Assembly: GCF_000224145.3 (NCBI RefSeq)
Contig: NC_020170.2
Location: 2,723,589-2,787,588 of the forward strand
Direction: 5' to 3'
Source: Ciona intestinalis
Lineage: Eukaryota > Chordata > Ascidiacea > Phlebobranchia > Cionidae
DNA: 64,000 nucleotides
The notes beneath the pieces were generated by a model that made no database searches, was not told the DNA's origin, and saw only the letters and a list, made by a program, of their open reading frames with translations. Made by a program: the position numbers and the translations under genes. Shown in pieces: positions 58,901-64,000 of this stretch (the first letter of the stretch is position 1; each line of letters starts with the position of its first letter).

Positions 58901-59066
58901 CGTTTAAGAATAACTTCAAGCTGCTCATCGCTGTCAGCAAGACCAAACTTTAGAAATACTCTTTCAAGTTGCTCTGAAAAGGTAGTAACGTATATAATTC
59001 GTATACATAATTTTACAGTGAATAACTAAATCACTTACCGTTATCTGTTTGTTGTGAAGCTGCCAT
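28992..59066 (-). CDS. ECPAS: Proteasome adaptor and scaffold protein ECM29
   Basis: HEAT-repeat protein that clamps the 26S proteasome, linking core and regulatory particles, with roles in proteasome quality control and transport. Forty exons can be joined; they sum to 5724 nt, a multiple of three, giving 1907 residues, close to the roughly 1850 of the vertebrate protein. Diagnostic blocks include [20 protein letters not shown] at the N-terminus, [51 protein letters not shown]...APDG then [60 protein letters not shown] and [21 protein letters not shown] short polyglutamine run (six Q, near 56805-56822) sits in the N-terminal third. Exon lists are in the four block entries. Two regions are present twice next to 50-N gaps; one copy of each was used for the model. 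A C1q-domain gene lies inside the 39602-44371 intron on the other strand. Confidence 0.95.
29326..29508. mobile_element. TA-MITE copy (subfamily 1), reverse orientation
   Basis: 'tatagtagagtgggggaaga' to 'ccatctccccacaatactat'. Confidence 0.85.
29717..30066. mobile_element. TA-MITE copy enlarged by inserted A/T-rich sequence
   Basis: 'tatagtactgtggggtaaga' to 'gtcccatattactactata', with about 150 bp of extra homopolymer-rich sequence in the middle (29780-29890). Confidence 0.6.
30990..31186. mobile_element. TA-MITE, near-complete, reverse orientation
   Basis: 'tatagtagggcggggaagga' to 'gtctccccccattctactat'. Confidence 0.9.
32968..33050. mobile_element. hAT-type element end (fragment)
   Basis: 'aaggcttctcaaactttttt' followed by 'gcgaccccttaaattttttc' resembles the terminal repeat of hAT elements (CAG...TTCTCAAACTTTTT...GCGACCC). 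A complementary end occurs at 46575-46612. Confidence 0.4.
33311..33388. repeat. Member of the dispersed 'GGACCTTGGATTT' repeat
   Basis: 'ttggggtaatgagccaaatc' and 'tggcccaaatcccaggtcct' form the inverted match of 22494-22545. Confidence 0.5.
35611..36208. mobile_element. TA-MITE (subfamily 1) split by a nested element
   Basis: Left part 35611-35696 ('tatagtagggtgggggagga'), right part 36099-36208 (to 'tcttaccccactctacta'). The interruption is the 402-bp element at 35697-36098. Confidence 0.92.
35697..36098. mobile_element. 402-bp nested MITE with 17-bp terminal inverted repeats
   Basis: TACCCTTTTTGCATGGT at 35698-35714 is exactly the reverse complement of ACCATGCAAAAAGGGTA at 36082-36098. 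The host MITE is split at a TA (35695-35696 and 36099-36100). The empty version of the site is present at 36978-37010. No coding capacity. The interior holds further copies of 'ttttgcatggt'. Confidence 0.88.
36099..36927. repeat. Copy A of a duplicated ECM29 segment
   Basis: Contains the MITE right half, exon 36351-36258, an intron and part of exon 36927-36797. It differs from copy B by scattered substitutions and small indels, including an 18-bp tandem duplication present only in B near 37283. Confidence 0.92.
36928..36977. other. Assembly gap (50 N) between two allelic copies
   Basis: Sequence before the gap (36099-36927) is repeated almost exactly after it (from 36978 to about 37838). Confidence 0.95.
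36978..37838. repeat. Copy B of a duplicated ECM29 segment
   Basis: Continues into unique sequence and completes the exon 37906-37709, so it is the copy used in the gene model. Its MITE remnant (36978-37126) lacks the nested element. Confidence 0.92.
38388..38770 (+). mobile_element. Two SINE copies head to tail
   Basis: B-box-like 'gggttcaaggctcgtcgctg' near 38400 and again 'caattcaaggcttatcgctg' near 38550, each followed by 'gggcaagaca' and 'cactaatgggttg' blocks. Only the second copy has the 3' tail. Confidence 0.8.
40190..40740. repeat. Minisatellite of about 95-105 bp units
   Basis: Blocks 'gtaatgttagcaactgctaa', 'aggattaaccaaaaataaag' and 'aaaacagaaacactgtagtg' recur about five to six times with variation. 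It lies in the intron that also hosts the C1q gene. Confidence 0.75.
41068..41518 (-). mobile_element. SINE copy with tandemly repeated tRNA-head segment
   Basis: Nearly complete, with the 3' CATT tail at 41068-41082 and the tRNA head near 41500. The segment 'gcccacaatggtagcagcga' plus 'cgagccttgaacccattacc' is present three times (41310-41470), with unit of about 61 bp. Confidence 0.88.
42181..44058 (+). CDS. Secreted collagen-C1q domain protein (C1q/TNF-related), nested in an ECM29 intron
   Basis: Four exons: 42181-42331, 42893-43110, 43353-43499, 43879-44058; total 696 nt, 231 residues, all splice sites GT-AG and frame intact. Residues 1-22 form a signal peptide ([20 protein letters not shown]). 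A short Cys motif (CTHCCDE) follows. Next are about 15 uninterrupted Gly-X-Y triplets (from GPKGDQGEIG to GDTGEP), then a globular C1q domain with [22 protein letters not shown] and the closing [10 protein letters not shown]. Such proteins form trimers through the collagen stem and are secreted as pattern-recognition or hormone-like factors. The short length and Cys-collagen-C1q order resemble C1QTNF proteins. 'aattaaataaaa' (about 44175) is a likely poly(A) signal. 'tttgacag' just before the ATG could be a splice or trans-splice acceptor. Confidence 0.92.
42366..42572. repeat. Degenerate minisatellite in C1q gene intron 1
   Basis: 'tgtgctgttttgtgtgtttt' and 'ctgtgcattttctgtgtttt' type units fill about 200 bp right after the exon 1 donor. 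The low-complexity frames it creates on both strands are not genes. Confidence 0.85.
45191..45216. repeat. (TA)n microsatellite
   Basis: About 11 TA units in an ECM29 intron. Confidence 0.85.
45675..45874. mobile_element. TA-MITE copy (subfamily 1), reverse orientation
   Basis: 'agtagtttggggaaagatgg' to 'catcttcccccacagtacta'. Confidence 0.85.
46575..46612. mobile_element. hAT-type element end (fragment)
   Basis: 'gggtcgcgctaaaaaaaact' then 'ttgggaaatactg' reads on the minus strand as CAGTATTTCCCAAAG, similar to the end at 32968-33050. Confidence 0.4.
46827..46968. mobile_element. 142-bp hAT-type MITE with 8-bp target duplication
   Basis: Ends CAGTGGCGCAGCCAG and CTGGCTGCGCCACTG are perfect inverted repeats. 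Both sides are flanked by CCACCATT (46819-46826 and 46969-46976), the 8-bp target duplication typical of hAT transposons. It carries poly-G/poly-C tracts inside. Inserted a few bases from the 5' splice site of ECM29 exon 47213-46983. Confidence 0.95.
47319..47687. other. GC-richer island, possible solo LTR
   Basis: Unlike its surroundings, this intron stretch begins TGTTGTAAAC, contains 'gtccaataaagcc' (poly(A) signal AATAAA at 47578) and ends near GGACAAATACAAC. The length and composition fit a retroelement LTR, but no clear target duplication is visible. A 115-codon plus-strand frame here has no recognisable similarity. Confidence 0.3.
48518..48671. repeat. 26-bp minisatellite made of a 5' splice site, six units
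   Basis: The unit 'cagtttttcaaacttacacg' + 'actcat' contains, on the minus strand, the exon end ATGAGT.. and donor GTAAGT. Six units, five of which keep a GTAAG donor (the unit near 48625-48650 has lost it). The rightmost unit is the real exon-intron boundary at 48663. The allelic copy B has three units. Confidence 0.92.
48846..48960. mobile_element. Truncated relative of the hAT-type MITE
   Basis: 'gtggcacagccagaaaaaaa' and 'ggtttaaagaggggggtccc' align with the reverse complement of 46827-46968, but the far terminal repeat is missing. The allelic copy is at 49449-49568. Confidence 0.8.
48966..49070. mobile_element. TA-MITE right half (allelic copy at 49573-49672)
   Basis: 'ggttttataattctttaaat' to 'ggtgtcccatctttccc'. 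The left half is absent. Confidence 0.75.
49098..49147. other. Assembly gap (50 N) between two allelic copies
   Basis: Flanking sequence on the left (48468-49097) is repeated on the right (49148-49697). Confidence 0.95.
49148..49697. repeat. Copy B of the second duplicated ECM29 segment
   Basis: Runs on into the unique exon 49837-49687. It holds a three-unit version of the 26-bp array (49198-49273) and exon 49420-49265. Confidence 0.92.
52917..52955. repeat. Member of the dispersed 'GGACCTTGGATTT' repeat
   Basis: 'gaggtaatgggccaattcag' and 'ccaggtccc' match the inverted form at 33311-33388. It lies beside ECM29 exon 53075-52971. Confidence 0.4.
53738..54097 (+). mobile_element. 5'-truncated SINE + shared 3' flank + second SINE tail
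   Basis: SINE 3' part 53738-53932 ends in CATTCATTCATT. About 80 bp of non-SINE sequence follows ('cttagctataaaacagattc' ... 'ccaagcactcaatcaacca'), then a second SINE tail from 'ggtaactcgtaagctggcaa' to 54097. The 80-bp piece is found inverted next to the SINE at 41068. Confidence 0.85.
57583..57790. mobile_element. TA-MITE, complete with clean ends (subfamily 1)
   Basis: TATAGTAGGGTGGGGGAAGA at left and CATCTTCCCCCACCCTACTA plus TATA at right. One of the best copies. Confidence 0.95.
57808..57872 (-). mobile_element. SINE tail fragment
   Basis: 'tttgttttatcctgttgtgg' to 'gtcgttataacacgggtgtt'. Confidence 0.55.
58243..58385 (-). mobile_element. SINE 3' part with GAAT repeat
   Basis: Seven 'gaat' units at 58243-58271, then 'tgtaacattttttatcctcc' and 'tgatttaccatgcatgtatc'. 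Confidence 0.7.
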
Positions 59067-59286
59067 ATCTGGTAATATATATAGATTAAATTAACAGAGG
59101 AACTCGGGACATGAACAAATTTAAATGTTTTGAATGCGATCAAATGCGTTGAGTCATTGACAACAAAAATATTGAAGATGTCTATGCTGCTCACCAAACC
59201 GTACAATTTGCAAGTCATATTTTTTTTCGCGGGGAATCCCAAACGTCTTTCTGATAACTCAATAAAAATAATAAAACAGAAAAGAA
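59067..59286. promoter_or_regulatory. Bidirectional promoter region, ECM29 / POLE4
   Basis: Only 220 bp separate the two divergent start codons, so both promoters and both 5' UTRs must share this interval. No TATA box or strong element stands out. Confidence 0.6.
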
Positions 59287-60031
59287 ATGAGCGAAACGCA
59301 GGAAACTGTTGGAGAAAATGAAGCTCCCGAGCAGCCGAACTTGGAAAATGTCTCACAAGATCCTGAGACAGAGAAATCGGAGCGAGCGACAAAGTTACCC
59401 ATGGCCAGAATTCGTACTTTAATTAAGGTTGATCCGCATGTTACAATTGCGAGCCAGGAATCGGTTTTCTTGATTGCGAAAGCAACCGTAAGTTATTGGG
59501 CGTTGTACGTTTTTATCAGATTTTTATCAAAAATAGTTTCACAAATTAATTTAAGTTAACAAATATAAATTTTACTACTTTTTTTCTTATTATAGTTAAA
59601 GCTATTATAAATTTATAGTTAATACAAGTCGTGCCTTTAAATTCATGTTTATTAAAGGCAACATTTGTTTTTTTTAGGAACTTTTTGTTGACAGTCTTGC
59701 GAAAAACATGTACAGAATAACTCAACAACAAAAGAGAAAAACCATTCAGAAAAAAGACCTTGGTAAGAAATTAAAATTGGTTTAAAAAATATAGCTCAAA
59801 AAACTCCTCTTAAACCTTGATAACACTAAATACCTTCAACAAAACTATAAAAACTATGAACTAAAGTTGAACCCAAATTTGTTAGCAATTTGAAGTCAAA
59901 CTACATATTAAAAATGGCAAACTTTTTGACCACCTTTTAAGCTTATCTAATGCAAAATATTTGTAATAAATGCAGAAGCTGTCATTGAGGTTATGGATGA
60001 GTTCGCTTTTCTTGATGGAACAACAGAATGA
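59287..60031 (+). CDS. POLE4: DNA polymerase epsilon subunit 4 (histone-fold)
   Basis: Small histone-fold subunit that pairs with POLE3 in the replicative polymerase epsilon holoenzyme and binds DNA/histones. Exons 59287-59487, 59678-59762, 59976-60031; total 342 nt, 113 residues. The N-terminal 37 residues are acidic and probably disordered. The histone fold follows, from LPMARIRTLIKVDPHVTIAS through FLIAKATELFVDSLAKNMYR and QQKRKTIQKKDL to EVMDEFAFLDGTTE. The block KRKTIQKKDLEAVIE and the ending DEFAFL-[DE]-GT are characteristic of this subunit and separate it from NF-YC and CHRAC1. Its start is 221 bp from that of ECM29, and it runs tail to tail into CCDC152. Confidence 0.93.
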
Positions 60032-60103
60032 TAACTAAACACTAGAACGCTTCAAAATAGAAAATATCCACACTGCCAAGTTGTATATCAACCAATGACC
60101 GGT

Positions 60104-61823
60104 TCAGTATCTTTTCCTTTTCAGTATCCCTGGCCTTGAAACAGGAGGCACTGATGCTGTAGTTTGTTGGTAATTAGTTCTGGGCGCAAACTGGTTTCTA
60201 AATTCTTGTTCGTCTTTCAGTGTCTGTATTTCTCTTTTAAGTTTTTGTATTTCTATTTTTGATTCTTCTTGTATGTGCTGCAATTTCTGGTAAATAAAAT
60301 ATTATTGCGCGAATTTTAAGCGTGAAAAATGTCCTTTTAAATTAAAGTAAAGTTTTAGTTCAGTGGTAGCATAGTTTTAAGATACCTCTGTGGGGTAAGA
60401 TGGATACAGTTGAGCACCTAAATCCCATAATTCCTGATCGTGTTTAAAACAATTAAAAACGCTCTTTTAGACTGACAGGGCTCTGGTTTTACATTTATGT
60501 AACTATTCTTTTTTACTACCAAAGAGAAAGACAACATGTTCCATCTTACCCCACCTACATACAAACATAAACACATACTCTCCGGTAAATATCATTGTTG
60601 GTGTTGTGAGAATGGTTTGATGTGTTGGTATGCATCCTGCTAATCTGGGCTTGTAGCAAGGCTAACTTGTTCTCATACTAAAACAAAAATAAACATTCAA
60701 TTTTAATCATTAATGGCAATTCAAAATAATAATAAAACTTTTTTTTTTAATTTTCATTATATGAAACTTTTACCTCCATCTGTGTTTTGACCATTTTTGC
60801 TTCATTTGATTTTTCAGTTTCGTCAAATTTCTTTTTCTGATCTTTTAACTGATTTGATAAATTCTCAAACTTGACACTTGATTCCTTTTCTTTTAATTCA
60901 GCTGCAAAAAAGACAAAAGTTTAACTTCAACATAACTATATCCTTAGTCACAGCTGCATAACTAATTATACCATTATCCTTAAGCCCCACCACCATTTTT
61001 TGCATATTAAACATTAGTTTGCATATTGTAGCATTAACAGTAGCCTACTTAAGGTAGACCAACACTATAACTTACTTTTAACTGCATTCTCCTGTTTAAT
61101 TTCTTGGACTTGCTGTGCATGTCTTTGAATCAGTTCTGCTACTTTATTTTTTCCAATTTCAACTTCTTTTAACAGTTCATGTTCTTTTTCATTAAAGGTA
61201 TGTTCCAATGTGACTACCTTCGATCTCATGAAACGGATTTCCTCTGACAAAAATACAAAAAATGATTATTAAGTTGTACTTGGGTTTATACCAATATAGG
61301 AAGCCTGCTTTTTCAGTTTAGGCCCAATATAAAATCATATACAGTACATTTATCCATAGTTTAATAATACAACACTTCTTTATTGAACTATGATTTATCT
61401 ATTAAAGCGCCATATGTTAAGATATGCCAATACATATTTTTACAATGTATATATTACTTATTCAAACATACCCTCCTGGTCTAACTTTGTCTCCAATAAT
61501 TTCTGCAACGAATTCACCGTTTCGTGCATGCGTGCGTTCGTTTCATTTCCGCTCTCGCAGAAAGACTGTAAACGAGAAACCGTCGTTTCTAGCCCGCTTA
61601 CTTTCTCGCATAGATCGCTGTTTTCATGTTGCAGATTCAAAATCGTCTGTAATAATAGCATTAAAGTATATGGATTTGCATATTGCTAACAGAAGACTTA
61701 TACCTTTTCCCATTGAAGTATATCTTGAACGACTTGATCTAAATCTTGAAAACGTTTTCTGTCGCGCAAATCGACATCGTCCTTACATTTTGCTGAGCTT
61801 GCATCATAAACCATTTCAGACAT
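60104..61823 (-). CDS. CCDC152: Coiled-coil protein, CCDC152-like
   Basis: Exons (high to low): 61823-61704, 61646-61472, 61243-61076, 60901-60774, 60677-60579, 60286-60104; total 873 nt, 290 residues. Almost the whole protein is predicted coiled coil: LNLQHENSDLCEKVSGLETT, KVVTLEHTFNEKEHELLKEV, ENLSNQLKDQKKKFDETEKS and IEIQKLKREIQTLKDEQEF. The C-terminal part has IYRRKLQHIQEE and ends LKRKRY, matching the IYRRKLQH...LKRRRF pattern I recall for vertebrate CCDC152 (about 254 residues), which supports orthology more than generic coiled-coil similarity. Molecular function is not established. The first ATG (MSEMVYD) was chosen; a second in-frame Met lies three codons on. Stop codons of POLE4 and this gene are 72 bp apart. 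Confidence 0.82.
60386..60557. mobile_element. TA-MITE copy (subfamily 2) in CCDC152 last intron
   Basis: 'ctctgtggggtaagatggat' to 'tgttccatcttaccccacct'. Confidence 0.8.
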
Positions 61824-62389
61824 AATTCTTGGTCTTGGATTTTCGAGCAAAACGGTTATAGCTTGTTCTGCTGTTTGTTGCGTCGAAAGTAAGCATGCGT
61901 GTGTGCCTATGACTTAACAAAGGCAAATATGTCATAACAAAATATAACGAAAGCGAATAAATTGAATTTTTTCAACCATCGTTGTAGGGATAGAGACAAT
62001 TGCGTGAATTACGAAACAGGCTTCATCCGCTACTTACTGCTAACGTAATACACGGTGATGGCGTTTACATTCTGTTCCTGATCTATATAACATGGAGTGC
62101 TCCACTGCGTATATTGTACCAGCAAATCATTATCATAGTTTACTGCGGCGTGTTTATAGAATTTAAATAGTTTTTTACCCTGCACATGTTTGCTCATCTA
62201 CTTATCTGCATATTAAACATTACTGTTTCTTCGGTTACTTGAAATCATATTTAGCCCACAGTGGGACTTGCTTCATATTTTTCAGTTAAGTTGGGGGGGG
62301 GGGGAAAAAATCCCCAACCCATAATAAAAAAATTCCCTTTTTATCATATAATATAAATTTTCTATTCTATATGGGATATCTTATGACAC

Positions 62390-62450
62390 AGACCAGGGGA
62401 CCTTGAATCCATTAGGCCAGAGTTGGTCCATTACCCCAACCACCATCGGT
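62390..62450. repeat. Member of the dispersed 'GGACCTTGGATTT' repeat
   Basis: 'accaggggaccttgaatcca' and 'gttggtccattaccccaacc', same orientation as 22494-22545. Confidence 0.45.
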
Positions 62451-62744
62451 GCATTTTTCTGCTTAATCCATGTAATAGCGATTAACAACATTTAGTATTA
62501 CAATTATCTTTACTCAATGCAGTGGTTTACAAAATGTTTTATAGTTGTTAGGAGTAATTAAGAACACATATTCTCAACTATCTGGTTTTCGCATTGGGTA
62601 AACTTAAAACATTAAAAATGCATAAAAGTATTCTTAGAATTTGCACAAGCAATTACAAAATTACAGGTTCCGACACATGTAAATAGTAAAAATAAAATAA
62701 AGCTCAATTAAATGCTAATTTATAACTTATACAACTACATAACA

Positions 62745-62816
62745 AACTGGCATGAGGTGTATGAAACAGAACACGTGTGTTATAATGTCGAGAATAAATA
62801 AGTTACATTTATTCAA
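62745..62816 (+). mobile_element. SINE tail fragment
   Basis: 'actggcatgaggtgtatgaa' then 'cagaacacgtgtgttataat' and 'aagttacatttattca'. Confidence 0.65.
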
Positions 62817-63192
62817 CAAAACACATACATTTGATTATATACCCATATTCAGTTTATAAGTTCCAGTTGGCCATGACCCTATTTTCTTGTGTGTATACCA
62901 ATTCACTTTCCAGGCTTATAACATTCACTCAAAACTTTATGCATGAAGATATACTGTTTCTATAACAAGAATAATTTCAATTGTTACTTTTAGTAGGCTA
63001 CTTATAAATTCAAAAGTAATGTACATTGTATTTGTGATATTAATGTATGTGTCATATTGTAAAATTAATCAACTTCATACTATATTCTAAGACTAAGTAG
63101 AAAATACAGCTTTTCATAAACGTGTAATTTTAAAAACTGTATTATGTCACCTGGTTGCAAAAAGTCAACTGTTTGAACATAACTTTGAAGCC

Positions 63193-63779
63193 TCATATAT
63201 TTTGATGGTTTTTTTCATTATTATGATAAGTGTTAAGTGTCTTAGGTTTTCCAACGTCCATGTTTTCATATGCACCTGTAAATTTTGCATTAAAATTTGC
63301 AATATTATAAAAAAGAAAGTGTAAAAAGATAAAAGGGGAATATGCATTTTGTCGTATTTTTATCTGGCACGAGGTGTATAAAACAAAACATCTGTGTTTT
63401 AGAGACTGAGGTTTTCTGATTACATGAAGATAAAGCAATTTACATTCATTCATTCAAACTAAATTAAAATACCTTCACAGTTTGTTTCATTCTGATCAAA
63501 AGCTTCATTATTTTGAACAAAATGAGCTGTTTGTGGTCTGCTTTGTGTCAAAGGTCTATCCCTGATTGGTAATGTACATTATATACATTGAATTGATACA
63601 TAAAAGGTATTTAGCACACAGAGGTTACAAACATAATACTAGAAGTGGTTTATAATATGTTAATTGTACTTCCACAGTTGTCCATGTTTACAAATGAACA
63701 ATATAGGCTCACCTTTGCTTTTTATACAAATAAACAGCTGCAACCAAAGCGATCAGAGTGGACAGGCCTAGAATAATAA
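63193..63779 (-). CDS. C-terminal end of a single-pass membrane protein (partial)
   Basis: The last three exons can be read: 63779-63714, 63561-63473, 63275-63193. The first encodes a membrane helix (VIILGLSTLIALVAAVYLYK) with a basic stop-transfer KKQR. The other two encode a tail of about 55 residues ending NEKNHQNI-stop. The tail contains GAYENMDV, where YENM fits both YxxM (p85/PI3K SH2) and YxN (Grb2 SH2) docking patterns. The ectodomain lies beyond the right edge, so the receptor family cannot be named. Exon phases agree and the frame is open. A SINE tail fragment sits in the last intron (63365-63455). Confidence 0.7.
63365..63455 (+). mobile_element. SINE tail fragment
   Basis: 'ctggcacgaggtgtataaaa' to 'aatttacattcattcattca'. 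Lies in the last intron of the partial membrane-protein gene. Confidence 0.7.
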
Positions 63780-64000
63780 CTGAAAAAAACACTTTTTGTT
63801 CATTAACTTAACCATGTGTCTGCCTATATCAATATTTCTTTACGTACACTTTTGTTTCTGTTAGAAGTTTAACTTGATAATAATTAAACATAAATGGCTT
63901 GTTTGTCTGCTAGGTTTAGCAACCACGCTTATTTTCTTCCAATTAAATGTAAATATGTTTTTAACTGTAAGCATATTATAACAGCTGTTGTTTTGTCACC

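Larger units (their letters stand above)
49687..59066 (-). other. ECPAS: ECM29 exons 1-18 (N-terminal half)
   Basis: Exons, high to low: 59066-59039, 58973-58843, 58642-58526, 58130-58038, 57511-57336, 56880-56706, 56287-56154, 55716-55594, 55203-55048, 54481-54286, 53642-53519, 53075-52971, 52678-52554, 51955-51753, 51363-51275, 50999-50836, 50545-50441, 49837-49687. Each boundary has AG/GT and the frame stays open across all joins. The acidic stretch [14 protein letters not shown] is in exon 51955-51753. Confidence 0.9.
61824..63192. other. Intergenic region upstream of CCDC152
   Basis: Presumed CCDC152 promoter next to 61823. There is a poly-G run near 62293-62304, a dispersed-repeat member (62390-62450) and a SINE tail fragment (62745-62816). 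No gene seen. Confidence 0.55.

Noticed and set aside
61390..61825. Plus-strand frames of 99 and 133 codons over CCDC152
   Set aside because: They are shadows of the CCDC152 exons, whose coiled-coil frame is clearly the real one.

Overview
The window looks like genomic DNA of a tunicate, most probably a Ciona species. It is AT-rich and carries compact multi-exon metazoan genes with GT-AG introns. It is crowded with one short inverted-repeat element of about 200 bp and with a tRNA-derived SINE. A tRNA-Pro gene and several vertebrate-type genes are easy to recognise. No bacterial or viral gene was recognised.

Layout, left to right. (1) 1-2830: a long inverted duplication with an intact intronless 189-residue gene (plus strand) and a frameshifted copy (minus strand). 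The protein has a beta-trefoil (FGF/IL-1-like) pattern and an N-myristoylation-like start. (2) 4492-12636, minus: SCP2/SCPx, a peroxisomal 3-ketoacyl-CoA thiolase fused to a sterol carrier domain, interrupted by an assembly gap. (3) 13088-13159, minus: tRNA-Pro(AGG). (4) 14354-26745, minus: an SLC7A cationic amino acid transporter (CAT type), 13 exons, 666 residues as reconstructed. (5) 28992-59066, minus: ECM29/ECPAS, the proteasome adaptor and scaffold, 40 exons, 1907 residues as reconstructed. A separate plus-strand gene for a secreted collagen-C1q protein (42181-44058) sits inside one of its introns. (6) 59287-60031, plus: POLE4, head to head with ECM29. (7) 60104-61823, minus: CCDC152, tail to tail with POLE4. 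(8) 63193-63779, minus: the last three exons of a single-pass membrane protein that continues beyond the window.

The genes are unrelated in function (peroxisomal lipid metabolism, amino acid uptake, proteasome quality control, replication, innate-type secreted C1q), so the window is an ordinary gene neighbourhood and not a cluster. The unusual content is in the non-coding DNA. It includes two places where a 50-N gap is flanked by near-identical sequence (very likely unmerged haplotypes), a nested transposon insertion whose empty allele is also present, and a 26-bp minisatellite that repeats a 5' splice site and differs in copy number between the two haplotypes. It also includes a hAT-type MITE with a perfect 8-bp target duplication, and two SINE loci sharing the same 3' flank, as expected from 3' transduction.

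Gene models were assembled by eye from splice sites and reading frame. The exon sums for ECM29, SLC7A, CCDC152, POLE4 and the C1q gene are all multiples of three with open frames. No database search was run, so family names rest on recognised motifs.
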